Shown in pieces: positions 1-9,966 of a stretch of 64,000 nt of DNA (positions within the stretch are counted from its first letter, which is position 1; every line of letters starts with the position of its first letter). The stretch is taken from positions 4,559,384 to 4,623,383 of the forward strand of contig NW_024735503.1 of NCBI RefSeq assembly GCF_018991925.1, given 5' to 3'. The stretch is from Homarus americanus (taxonomy: Eukaryota; Arthropoda; Malacostraca; Decapoda; Nephropidae). Position numbers and translations under genes: made by a program. The notes beneath the pieces are model-generated. The model did not search any database, had not been told where the DNA came from, and was given only the letters and a program-made list of their open reading frames with translations.

Positions 1-467
1 TTTTCACTGGAGGTAACATCTTGCTTGAGACTCTCTTCAACTAAATGCTTTTTTTGTGTTTCCAAGCAAATTATTGGTCATTTTGAAATATATTTTACAT
101 ATTGACAATATATAATGCAGTGCAGTGTTGATTTAAAGAAAATAATCTTGAATTACACCAAGAGAGCTAAAATTTTATGGGTGAAATGGCGCCATGGGGT
201 GACTTCTCTTCCACCCCAATGCCTTCTCTTCTTCCTTCTCCTCCACCCCCATTCTAAATCCCATCATCATCATCATCCAGGAGCCTTCTACATACACACC
301 TCAAAGTAAGTGAACCTTTCTACCATTTTTGTTGAATTTAGGAAAATTTCGGTGAGCTGGAACCAATTACCCAAAAACCCATTGAAACAATGGTTTCGGT
401 TAACGAACTTGTCGGTTAATGAACGACCTTCTGGAACGGATTGAGTTCGTTAACCGAGGGGTCACTG
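1..467. mobile_element. Tigger/pogo-like MITE, right part
   Basis: The segment closely matches the element at 37836-38592 and 39804-40514, so this is a third copy of that family. It ends in the inverted terminus CGAGGGGTCACTG followed by TA, the duplication expected for Tc1/mariner/pogo-type elements. The left end lies outside the window. An ORF at 115-309 is conserved among the copies only because the repeat is; it resembles no known protein. Confidence 0.6.
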
Positions 468-469
468 TA

Positions 470-1075
470 TTACATTAGATCTAAAATTTGTATGTCTAAT
501 GCAAAATCCATGATGTTTATATTCAAAATGATCATCATATTGTAAGAATTCCAGCAATGTAAATTTTATTCTGGTCGAGTAATTTGTATGAATTTCATGA
601 GCTAAAACAAATATCTCCAGTTAATAAAAAAAAAAATTATTCTTTCCGACACTATCTGTCAATCAAAGTACCCCACCTTGCCCCCCCTCACACTCACCCA
701 GCTGGATCAGTCGGTCGGTCCCAACCCTTCCCCCACCCCCCACCTTCCCTCCCTACCAGAGAAATGATTGGGTGAAAATACTAGATTTTAACGTTTAGTA
801 ATAAATAATACCTCAGACTAAAATTAGGATAATATAAGTGACATTTCTGGATTCCTTGGAGGTCAGGGAATATTTTGAATGTAAACTTCATATATTTTGC
901 ACAAAAGATAAAATATTTGCTTTGTGTAAACCAAATTATTACATTAGATCTAAAATTTGTATGTCTAATGCAAAATCCATGATGTTTATATTCAAAATGA
1001 TCATCATATTGTAAGAATTCCAGCAATGTAAATTATATTCTGGCCGGGTAATTTGTATGAATTTATGAGCTAAAT
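470..1075. repeat. Pair of ~133-bp direct repeats
   Basis: About 133 bp beginning ATTACATTAGATCTAAAA occurs at about 470-600 and again at 939-1075 with a handful of substitutions. The block between (about 601-938) has a C-rich patch near 670-750 and no gene. The start of the first copy abuts the end of the preceding MITE. Likely a local duplication of the MITE's original target DNA. Confidence 0.7.
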
Positions 1076-1094
1076 AAAGAAAAAAAAAATTATA

Positions 1095-1459
1095 CAGTGG
1101 GGTATGCTATAACGAATCTAATTGGTTCTAGAACCTTGTTCGTTATAGCATTCGTTCTTTATAGGATTAATTCGTTCCAGGCCCCCAAATACAACCACTT
1201 AACACTGAAAAATATAATATAAAATTGTAAAAATTGTAAAAAAGTGCATAAATAAGCATCTAAACCCCTGAAATACAGAACATCATTAATACTTGTAATA
1301 AAAAAACAATAAATTAGTAAAAAAAAAAAGAATTATTTTTTTCTAAATAATGTTCGTTGTAGGAGTTTCGTTCGTTATAGCAATCTCAATTTTATAGGTA
1401 AAACCGTTCGTTATAGGAATATTCGTAGTAGGATCCGTTCGTTATAGCATACCACACTG
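1095..1459. mobile_element. 365-bp MITE with CAGTGGGGTATGC termini
   Basis: Starts CAGTGGGGTATGCTATAACG and ends with a near-perfect inverted copy (CGTTATAGCATACCACACTG). It is flanked by TA on both sides (1093-1094, 1460-1461). Internally it holds several more copies of a TTCGTTATAG motif on both strands. There is no coding capacity. Terminal CAG and TA duplication are typical of pogo/Tigger-derived MITEs. Confidence 0.75.
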
Positions 1460-1572
1460 TACTTCACTGCGTATATGAGTAGATGCACCGCGGAAAGTGA
1501 AAGTCCAGTTCTGGCAAGGTACCATGTAAATGAGAACTCGCGGAAAGTGAAACCGTGTAAAGCGGGGTATGT

Positions 1573-1576
<4 letters not shown>

Positions 1577-1619
<43 letters not shown>
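1577..1619. repeat. (AAT)n microsatellite
   Basis: Uninterrupted AAT triplets. The following sequence to about 1780 (starting with a segment that shows no recognisable gene) is unassigned. Confidence 0.95.
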
Positions 1620-1786
1620 TAACGGTTTATTGAAAAAATTCTGCAGCCCGAAGGCTGAAAATATACATTGGACATAAATGACTTATTACATACATTGGTG
1701 GTTTAACAAAAGCCTTCATTAGAGAAAGGTAAAGGAACATACAGTGAACATACAGATTAATGTAGGTGTTGAACAGCAAACTCGTA

Positions 1787-2262
1787 GTGTAGTAACTCCC
1801 TCCCAGATGGTGTTGGGAGGAACTCACGTGGTGTAGTAGTTCCCTCAGATGGTGTTATGAGGGACCTGGCGTGGTGTAGTAATTCCCTCGCAGATGGTGT
1901 TATGAGGAGCCTCACGTGGTGTAGTAATTCCCTCACAGATGGTGTTATGAGGGACCTCACGTAGTGTAGTAATTACCTCACAGATGGTGTTATGAGGGGC
2001 CTCATGTGGTGTAGTAACTCCCTCACAGATGGTGTTATGAGGGGCCTCACGTGGTGTAGTAACTCCCTCACAGATGGTGTTATGAAGGGCATCACGTGGT
2101 GTAGTAGTTCCCTCACAGATGGTGTTATGAGGGGCCTGACGTGGTGCAATAATTCCCTCACAGATGGTGTGATGAGGGACTTGACGTGGTGTAGTAATTC
2201 CCTCACATATGGTGTTATGAGGGACATGTGGTGTAGTAATTCCCTCACAGATGGTGTTATAT
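1787..2262. repeat. 45-bp minisatellite, about 10 copies
   Basis: A 45-bp unit containing CCCTCACAGATGGTGTTATG is repeated about ten times, the outer copies being diverged or shortened. Because 45 is divisible by three, both strands stay open: plus strand as repeats of MRGLTWCSNSLTDGV (1992-2264), minus strand as repeats of a 15-residue unit containing SVRELLHHV. The open frames are explained by periodicity, so I do not call genes. Confidence 0.9.
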
Positions 2263-2741
2263 GAGTGAGGTTTGGTCCCAGGCCTTCCTATCGTAGACGG
2301 ATTAACACATCGGTGGTTGTTGTTGGGTCTCGCGGGCCGTTATCACTGGGTACCTGGGACCTCACTGTGTGAAGGTTAACTTGGGTACGACTGTTACTGT
2401 TGAGTTGTTCTCACTGACTTAAGCACTGTTCACCACTGTTCACCTCTGTTTAACACTGGTTCCGTTCCTTTCCTAAATGAAATTGTAACTTCTGGCGAGA
2501 ACTTGTTGATATTCCGGTGGGGAGGAGGGTTCAGGGGAGGGGGTTGGTATGGGCCAACTTAACAGTTGACCTGGCTGCTCCGAGAGGAGCGCCAGGTACG
2601 TCTTGACCCTTCGGTGGTCAAGGATGTGTGTGTGTGTGTGTTTTTTTTTTGTGTTTTTTTTTTTTCTTCCTCGCATTTACTGATACTACAGTATACACAT
2701 GACCCTGGTCCCTAATAGCCTCGGATAATTAGGAGTGTATG
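2263..2741. other. Unassigned intergenic sequence
   Basis: I see no gene or recognised repeat here apart from a short (TG)n/T-rich patch at about 2623-2666. Confidence 0.5.
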
Positions 2742-2979
2742 TACAGTAAAACCTTGATTAACCGACCCTCGATTAACCGACTTTCAGATTAACCGTCAAT
2801 CCCGAACTCCTAAATTTTTTTTATTTTTTATAACAGGGATTAGCCCACCCGGGCACAGGTCACTGACCCACATCGGGGCCTGGGGGGCGATAATGTAATA
2901 ATATTAATAATAATAGTAATAAAGAACCATAAATAAATGCAAAAATGAGAAAAAAACATCAAGAGTGAGAAACAATATA
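2742..2979. mobile_element. Pogo-like terminus plus half of a fold-back repeat
   Basis: Begins CAGTAAAACCTTGATTAACC, with the GATTAACCGAC motif repeated, a style of pogo/Tigger-type terminus. Within it, 2836-2895 (GGGATTAGCCCACCCGGGCA and on) matches one arm of the fold-back element at 38766-39202. Only one arm is present here. No coding sequence. Confidence 0.45.
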
Positions 2980-3299
2980 TAGTAGGCTCTCACCAATAAC
3001 GTTTAATAGGTGTCTGAAAAACACCGTTATTAGCGAAAACGTTATTTGTGTGACATTAAAATACATGTAAAAAGGGTTTATTGGTGCCGCCGCCACAAGA
3101 ATTTCACCCATTTTTTCCCCTTGAAGCCCTCCTAACACTTTTTGTTAGCTGAAATAAAAAGAATTGTTATTCAATCATCAAAATAAAGAGTTTGAGTAAT
3201 ATAACACTTAGCTTGGGGGAGTTTTTGAGGTGCTTGGTGTGATGATTGTTCCATATCTGAGGGCCGCTAACACTTGCACTGTCTTTCATTCTACAAGCT

Positions 3300-5034
3300 C
3301 AGTGGCGGCTCGTGAAAAATAAAATGGAGGGACTGCAAGCCTCACACAACAGTAGGATACACAAATTTGACCTACCTCAGGTATGAGTTGTAGTTGATGT
3401 CCACGAATTCCCAGGGCATGGTAGTAGTGTTGGTGGTAGAAGGGATGGCCGAGGTGGTGATGGACCAGTATTAATTGAAAATAAAGTCCGCGCGTCTGCT
3501 CTTCGATGTAGCAAAATTGTTTATTACTATTTCATTAAAATCCTTTATTTCTGTTATCATTTTATTTTCAATGGATATCACTGCTAAACCAGACAGTCTG
3601 TCATTCACCATGGTACTGCACAAAAAAGTTTTAATTCTCTTCAAAGTTGAAAAGCACCTTTCTGCTTCTGCCGTTGTCATTGGAGTTGTTATTAAAATTT
3701 TCAGCAACTTGACAGTGTCTGAAAATGTTGACTTTAGATTATTGTCATTCATCATCTCCAACAAGTCTATGAGACTTTCTGTTTTACACAAATCTTCTCT
3801 TGTGTACAGTACAGTAAGTTCAGTTCTCAATTTGTCTTTTTCAAGCATGGGATATGCTGCAACTGCTTGTTCAAGTTCATTACTAGGGAAATTTTTGGTA
3901 TACACTGGAAAATTATTCACTAAAAGTAACTTGCTTGCTTCCAAATGATTAGTAAAGCTGAATCTCTCTCTGCACTGCAGCAAAATTACGTCACAGACCT
4001 CCTTTCCAACATAGATTCTAAAAGTTCATTCTGTATTGATTTAGATGTTCCTTTAAAAACTGTAGCGGTCTTTAAATGAGCATCTAAGCTAGAATTCAGT
4101 TCACGAGCAAAATCAACTAATCCACGAAATACTCCCGGATTCTTAGAGCTCATTGTTTCATCATGTCCTCTAAGAGGGAGTTCAAATTTTCCACAAAATT
4201 TTACACAGTTTATGATTTTGGATAACACATCTGTTTTTTTTCACCTGTTCATTGTGTTTTGCAACTGAGAGCTTGTATGCTGTGTCAATCTGAGCTGCAA
4301 TGTTCACTTTACCCAGCAACGATAAATTACTCATGTTATTCATATGTTTGGCTGACTGCTCATGTTTCACTATTTTCTGTGGCAAATGCCTCAAGTCAGT
4401 CACACCACTTTTCGTCCATGCCGAGTCCCCACCAAACATTAAGCATGGAAAGCAGAATAAAGTATTTGCCTCGTCACAACCACAGAGCCATTCACATTTC
4501 TGATAAACACTGATGTTAAACTGGCGTGTATATTCTTTGTTCCTGCTTGTACTGTTCTGTTGAATGGATAAAACTGGTGTAGGTCTTCCTCTTGCTTTGA
4601 TTTCAGTCTTTTCATTTAATGTCAGCTGGGAAAAGTTGATGTTTTGCAAATACTTCACTCGATTTTCCATCGTCAAAGGGTAATTAAAGAAAGCACGATT
4701 TAACCACACCGTCCACACGCAATGTAAACACGTTGTACGAGACTGAGCTGCTTCAAGTGCAGCTCATTGTCTCCAGAAGTGGTGCGGCGGCGGCGCCAAT
4801 TAATAACAGACATGAATCGTACAGCATTGACAGCAACTATGAAAGTAACTTAAATTTTGGTCTGATTTTAATGAAAATTCACTTAGCAACGTATTGAAAA
4901 TAATTAAATAACATATAAAATGATATATTTGTTGGTAGTGTATTATTCAGCTGTCTCTCTAAAGGAATCATACGCCTGGCAGTGAGTGTCTGGGGGGACT
5001 GCAGCTCTGCAGCCCTATGCACGAGCCGCCACTG
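3300..5034 (-). mobile_element. hAT element, internally deleted
   Basis: Inverted termini CAGTGGCGGCTCGTG and CACGAGCCGCCACTG are flanked by an exact 8-bp duplication TACAAGCT (3292-3299, 5035-5042), the hAT signature. At 1.7 kb it is short for an autonomous hAT. The transposase inside lacks its central catalytic part, so mobility would depend on a transposase supplied elsewhere. It sits inside the 2980-5598 Tigger-like element. Confidence 0.92.
3471..4718 (-). pseudogene. hAT transposase remnant (TTF-type zinc finger, DUF4371, dimerisation domain)
   Basis: Read on the minus strand from 4718. The N-terminal part (4182-4718) looks like a TTF-type zinc finger as in ZMYM1-like hAT proteins: residues CEWLCGCDEANTLFCFPC, then a GVTDLRHL and H-x-SAKH stretch. 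A frameshift near 4205 leads into the start of a DUF4371/RNase-H-like domain (LPLRGHDE, NPGVFRGLVDF; 3986-4228). A second frame change near 3985 leads straight to the C-terminal hAT dimerisation domain (TTAEAERCFSTLKRIKTFL; 3471-3983). The middle of the catalytic domain, with its later acidic residues, is absent, so an internal deletion occurred. Two frame changes and the deletion make it non-functional. It lies inside the hAT element with matching termini. Confidence 0.88.
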
Positions 5035-5092
5035 TACAAGCTAACCATTTCACAAGAAAATGCTCTGTTATCACTAACAACCTGTTTCTATC

Positions 5093-5313
5093 GCCTTTAT
5101 CATTCATAGCTCAGCTCGCATTTCCATCACTACCGAAATATTTTTAGCCAGCACAATACTCTTCTTGGTCTCCTCTAAGTTCCTCTTAATATTTCGCACT
5201 GTAGACTCAGGACAGTTCAATTTCCTCACTTTAAAAGTTCCCTGTCATTCAGGTGGCAAATCACTCCCTTCACCACCTCCCCTAGCCCTCACAGGCAAAA
5301 ATGCAGAAGCCAT
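5093..5313 (-). pseudogene. Tigger/pogo transposase N-terminal fragment
   Basis: Minus-strand translation from the ATG at 5311-5313 gives MASAFLPVRARGGGEG and, after a stop, RKLNCPESTVRNIKRN, which resembles a helix-turn-helix DNA-binding segment of CENP-B/Tigger-type transposases. In-frame stops and the hAT insertion immediately downstream (lower coordinates) break it. Assignment rests on the HTH-like stretch and on the element's TA-flanked termini; it is a modest call. Confidence 0.45.
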
Positions 5314-5715
5314 TATTGATCACCGACCCTAACAACCACTGGTTATAGTGGCGAAAATCTCACACGTGGGCGCAGCGCTATATTCCACTGAGCGTGTGTG
5401 AGAGTGAGCCGGAGTGGACAACTACGTCATCAACATGGCGGCAAACAAACGCTATCATTGATGAGCTCGGACGCTTCCCGCGAAATTTCCGTTATTCAAG
5501 AGAATCCAGATGTTATTATCGAAAATGGGTATCTATTGTAACTTACCGTTATTGTCGAAAACGTTATTGTGGAAGTCGTTTTTGGTGAGAGCCTACAGTA
5601 TGTATGTTGTGTTGTCAATAGTAAGAGAAGCAATTGAGACCCTGCAATTGTGTGTAAATGAGGTAGAAAGTCAGATCAGCAACCTGGGACTTGGTCACAT
5701 TTTTTGTGATATATG

Positions 5716-5815
5716 NNNNNNNNNNNNNNNNNNNNNNNNNNNNNNNNNNNNNNNNNNNNNNNNNNNNNNNNNNNNNNNNNNNNNNNNNNNNNNNNNNNNN
5801 NNNNNNNNNNNNNNN
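5716..5815. other. Assembly gap (100 N)
   Basis: A run of exactly 100 N, the usual placeholder for unknown length. Nothing should be inferred across it. Confidence 0.98.
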
Positions 5816-6457
5816 TTTGTTACGAGTTGGGGATTTAGAATATAGTTATACGTCTACCCAGATCCCAACAGGTAACAAAAAAAACAAAACAAAGACAATC
5901 GGACTATAAAAGGGTAGACAAAGGATGAGAGTTTTCGTTGTGTATAATAAAGTACCATAAATTCCTTAACAAAATAATCAGCTTCCTATAAATTACCCTT
6001 AACCATACTTAACCTAAACATTAACAGTATATACATATTAGTACAACATAAAACAATCGTGAAGCAAGGTGGAGGTGGGGTGGAGGTGGGAAAGGCAATA
6101 CAAGATTACAAATACTTAAGTGAGGAGCTGAGATGGCTGACGAGCAAGGCTGAGTATAGTAGAAGACGGTAGGTAGTCACTGTGCCGTAGGTTTCCAGGA
6201 TTGGTGATCCTGTGGTCACTTCCCAGAGTGTAGTGCTCTCTCCTCGAATTGGAGCTGACAAAGAAGACTTTGAGGAGGTGACGCAACAACCAGGATATGG
6301 AGAAGGGAAACCCCGGAGTGGTAACTAAGACGAGTCATACTCGTGTCTCGTCCCTAGATGGCGTTGCTCGTGGTGCTGGGTAGGTCGATCAGGACAATAG
6401 ATGGCGTGGTTCGTAGTGCTGGGTAGGTAGATCATGACAATTGGTGGAGGGGTTCGT

Positions 6458-6461
<4 letters not shown>
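5816..6461. other. Unassigned intergenic sequence
   Basis: No gene recognised. A short duplicated phrase containing GTGCTGGGTAGGT occurs at about 6377 and 6416. Confidence 0.5.

Positions 6462-6534
<73 letters not shown>
6462..6534. repeat. (AT)n microsatellite
   Basis: Uninterrupted alternating AT followed by TGTGTGTATGTGTGTG. A minus-strand ORF of repeated YI dipeptides over it is a by-product. Confidence 0.97.
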
Positions 6535-6543
<9 letters not shown>

Positions 6544-6570
6544 ATGTGTGTGTGATGGCATTGCACGGAG

Positions 6571-6605
6571 GTTAAGTTATGTTAGGTTAGGCTAGGCTAG
6601 GTTTT
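6571..6605. repeat. Short TTAGG-like interstitial motif
   Basis: Contains ATGTTAGGTTAGGCTAGGCT, a degenerate run of the arthropod telomere unit TTAGG. It is too short and too degenerate to be a telomere; such tracts are frequent inside arthropod chromosomes. Confidence 0.45.
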
Positions 6606-6724
6606 ATCCGTGCCTTTTTTTCTGTGACTTTTTTCTTGGGACTTTTTCCTGGATTCAGTGAAACAACCCCATATACGACTGCCACCCCCTCGTGGTGGTT
6701 CCTTGGTACTGTAAACAGCAGCGA

Positions 6725-7035
6725 TGAGGCCATGACAGACTCAATGAATTAGAGAAGCCATGACACTCAATGATCTAGTGAGGCCATGACAGACTCAATG
6801 AATTAGAGAAGCCATGACACTCAATGATCTAGTGAGGCCCTGACAGACCCAGCGAGCTGGAGAGACCATGATAGGCTCAGTGAGCTAGAGAGGCCATGAC
6901 ACTCAATGAGATGTTGAGGCCATGGCAGACCCAACAAGCTGGCGAGGCCATGGCAGACTCAATGAGCTGGAGAGGTCATGGCAGACTCAACGAGTTGGAA
7001 AGACCATGACAGACTCAACGAGCTGGCGAGGCTGT
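6725..7035. repeat. Degenerate ~27-30-bp minisatellite
   Basis: Repeats of GAGGCCATGACAGACTCAAT followed by a variable GAGCTGGA-like segment, about eleven imperfect copies. The first two copies form a near-exact 54-bp higher-order duplication (6725-6835). The short plus-strand ORF over the end of the array is a by-product. Confidence 0.85.
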
Positions 7036-8089
7036 TTTAGTCGTGATAGGATATCAACTATCTCACTTGTTAACACTTGCCTGAATGAGTGTAGGTTAGT
7101 CGCTGGTACCTTTGACGCAGCTGAGTGAGATATCAGGTAATCTCACGGCATGTGACCATTGATACAGTCGTAGATTGGTTGATAGTTGATTTCGTCACAT
7201 CTGTCCTGGGTTGTACTTGTAATTATCTTAGCTTGTAAGTTAAACAAGACACACAGGTAATGTTCTCTTCATTCGTTGTTCCTTGGTTTAATGTAACCAC
7301 ACGTGGTAATTTTCTAGTTATATTGGGTAGTAATGTCTGTACAATTATTTGGTATTGACAGACTAATGAGCATTAGCTATTAGCTTGTAATTAGCGGATA
7401 TATTTAGAGAGAGGCACAGCCTGGAGAGCTGGTCACATTGAGGTAGGAATTTAATTACTTTCTGAAGCATCTGACCATTGAATATTTTAACTGTTAGCAG
7501 ATTTCATTCTCTCCTCTGAAGGAACAAGATAATTTCCCGTTTCTTTTTCTTTAAAATAATTGAGTCATGATTTCGTTTATGTGACAAGTAAATTGGCACT
7601 TGGCAGGTTAGCACTGAACCTTATTGCAGGTCACATCACCCAAATTTCTTATCTACTTTATTTCATCCTTAAAAAGTATTTAATGATATCAAAGCTCAAA
7701 CAATCCCTGCTGTATATTGTATTCCATGTTTTATTTGGTCATACTAAGAGGAAAGTTGGCACACAGACGTTTTAGTTCTACATAATGACTTGTGTCATGG
7801 GTTGCGTTAGGCTTACCCACGCAACCAACCCCAAAGTTTGTTTTACTAGAGATGAGGCACCCGGCGAGCCATGACTGCGACATATATTTTCCATTAGTGG
7901 TATGATAGCCAGTCTATAGGGGGAGGCCAGTGAGACAGTGTTGTACTGTTCATCACCTCACGCCCCAAAAACCACATTTTAAGTAGTATCCCATAGGCCA
8001 TGGTTTAGTTAAGACGTCGTCCCCACCCTCTCCCTTCTGAAGGGAACGGGACACCACACAGAGTCCTCCACCGCCACCCTGTCCTGTGG
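7036..8089. other. Unassigned intergenic sequence
   Basis: A+T-moderate sequence with no ORF that resembles a protein and no terminal repeats that I can pair. A small ORF at 7560-7775 is unrecognised and probably chance. Confidence 0.5.
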
Positions 8090-8385
8090 ACAGTCAGTGA
8101 CACGAGACTAAGTGTGCTAACCTAGGTTATTATCCCCGTGGAAATATCACGTGTGGATGCCTGGTTGCGACAAGAGCAATCCAAGCTGGCCTATTGCACC
8201 TAAGTGGTTAATTCAAGTCATGCTTACCAGTTCTCCTTGCCGCGACAACCGTCTACAGTGACTGTCAGTGACACGAGACTATGTGTGGTAACCCAAGAGT
8301 ACTCTTTTGCTATTATTCCCCGTGAAAGAAGTTCTTGTGAGGAAGTCTGGTTGCAACAAGAGCAATCCAGGCTGGCAGTAAATGT
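8090..8385. repeat. Diverged direct duplication (~105 bp x 2)
   Basis: Two segments beginning GTCAGTGACACGAGACTA and ending near ACAAGAGCAATCCA (8092-8191 and 8264-8372) are alignable with gaps. This indicates an old tandem duplication. The ORF at 8204-8398 crosses the second unit and is not supported by any protein similarity I can recognise. Confidence 0.65.
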
Positions 8386-8399
8386 ATCAAAGAATTAAG

Positions 8400-9735
8400 G
8401 CTCTGTTTAATCATACCCATAGTAGAGTAATCACATGTGCTCCCAAGTTGAAAATTCCCTCTTTTAGAAGATTAATTTTATTACAGCGTGAACGTGAGTG
8501 ACTCATATATCCATGCAAATTGTAAATCATCGTATGGAAGCTTGCTAAATAAATGTAAGTGCAATTATCTGCCCGTATCTGTGATCCTATCAAATTATTA
8601 CTAAAGGTAATGACTGATTGGTTATGACAAAGTATAACCAATAACTTAGATGGATGTTGGAAATTAACGGAACTCATTAAATCATCATTTATCAAGTATA
8701 AATCATGGAATGACGGGTGGTGGAGTGAATTTCTACGTAGATACACCATAATCTCCTGTAAGTAACCAGTGTGAAGGTATCGAACTCTACGGTAAGAAAT
8801 ATAAGAAACAAAATATTATAATCTTTATATAATAAAATTTACACTTACACCATTACGATATAAAAACCATGACAACTTGATATATGAAATTTATGTAGTT
8901 TTGGTATTATTATATAGTTCACAAAATGCCTACTATTAGCAGAAAACTTCTCAATATCAACTTGAGTGTTCTTGTCCTCTGCTATCGAACTCTACTAGAT
9001 GTGGGCGCTGTGCCGTTACCTCCTGGCCTGCATGTTGTTTATGTAGCGAGTCTCATGGCCCTATTTTTCTATATTTAAGCTCCTTTCTCATGATTCTATG
9101 ACAGAGCGACATAAGTATCTCAGTTAGCCGCGTTCACCTAATAATACATACTACTGTACCAATTCTCTTCACTTTGACATTCTTGAACTTAACTTTTCAT
9201 ATGTGATAACTGTATATAAAGTCAATTTGACCAATAATTAAGTGATAATTTCAATAAAGCTTCGCTACTGAATTATATGTTCTCATCTCATTTAAACTCA
9301 ATGTAACTGGGTATCCACTCCAATGATCTATATTTTTCACATATTTTTACTTGTCGAAAATCCATCTGACGAGTTGAATTTGGTTACACAATTAGCTGCA
9401 ATCTCTTGAGTACATCCGTCACAGCCTTGATTACAGGTTTTTTGAACTTATGTAAGAACAGTTCTTCCCTGGTTGCATTGGCATCTCTGCATTTTTGGCC
9501 ACAATTAAGCTTAAAGTGGCCGATGTAGGCGTAGGATGGGGAGATGATGCTGGACCGACCTCTGCACTTCCCTGTCCAAGAGATACTACTTGTTTACGTG
9601 ATCCACTACATCTATCACACAGAAACCAATACAAACTGTCTAATACACAAAATCCAACATGAATTTAATATAGTCTAAAAAACAAGATATATAATTATAA
9701 AATCTAATATGTATGGATTATACAGATTTAAATAC
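8400..9735. other. Unassigned sequence, possible degraded LTR
   Basis: No coding match. A stretch at about 8990-9290 has a TATATAAAG box-like motif (about 9212) and AATAAAGC (9252), as found in LTRs, but I could not find TG..CA ends with a matching target duplication, so I leave it unnamed. Confidence 0.4.
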
Positions 9736-9966
9736 CACACGGGACCCAGCGACAGCACATGGGACCCAGCAACAACACACGGGAACCCAAGAACACAAGG
9801 GACCGAAGCAACACACAGGACCCAAGAACACACGGGAATCCAGCAACACACGGGACCCAACACCACACGGTACCCAACAACACACGGGACCCAACAACAC
9901 ACGGTACCCAACAACACACGGGACCCAACAACACACGGAACTCAACACCACACGGGACCCAACATA
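9736..9966. repeat. ~19-bp minisatellite (ACACGGGACCCAACAAC type)
   Basis: About twelve copies of a roughly 19-bp unit such as ACACACGGGACCCAACAAC, with length variants at the left. The unit contains hardly any T, so all three plus-strand frames and all three minus-strand frames stay open over the array (for example 9709-9996 plus and 9728-10042 minus). These ORFs are compositional and not called as genes. Confidence 0.92.

Larger units (their letters stand above)
2980..5598 (-). mobile_element. Tigger/pogo-like element split by a hAT insertion
   Basis: Inverted terminal sequences GTAGGCTCTCACC (2982-2994) and GGTGAGAGCCTAC (5584-5596) lie next to TA on both sides. Subterminal motifs with AACGTTAT/ATAACGTT are shared in inverted orientation. 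Without the nested hAT element (3300-5034) and one target copy the element is about 0.9 kb. It keeps a short transposase relic (see 5093-5313). A degraded non-autonomous DNA transposon of the Tc1/mariner/pogo superfamily is the best reading. Confidence 0.6.

Noticed and set aside
6325..6561. ORFs of alternating Tyr-Ile over AT arrays (also 12184, 13611, 24645, 24885, 39135)
   Set aside because: Direct translation of (AT)n microsatellite.
6571..6605. Telomere or chromosome end
   Set aside because: Only a few degenerate TTAGG-like units, with ordinary sequence on both sides.
8756..9430. Solo LTR starting TGTAAGTAACC
   Set aside because: TATA- and AATAAA-like motifs are present, but flanks show no matching target duplication and no second copy.
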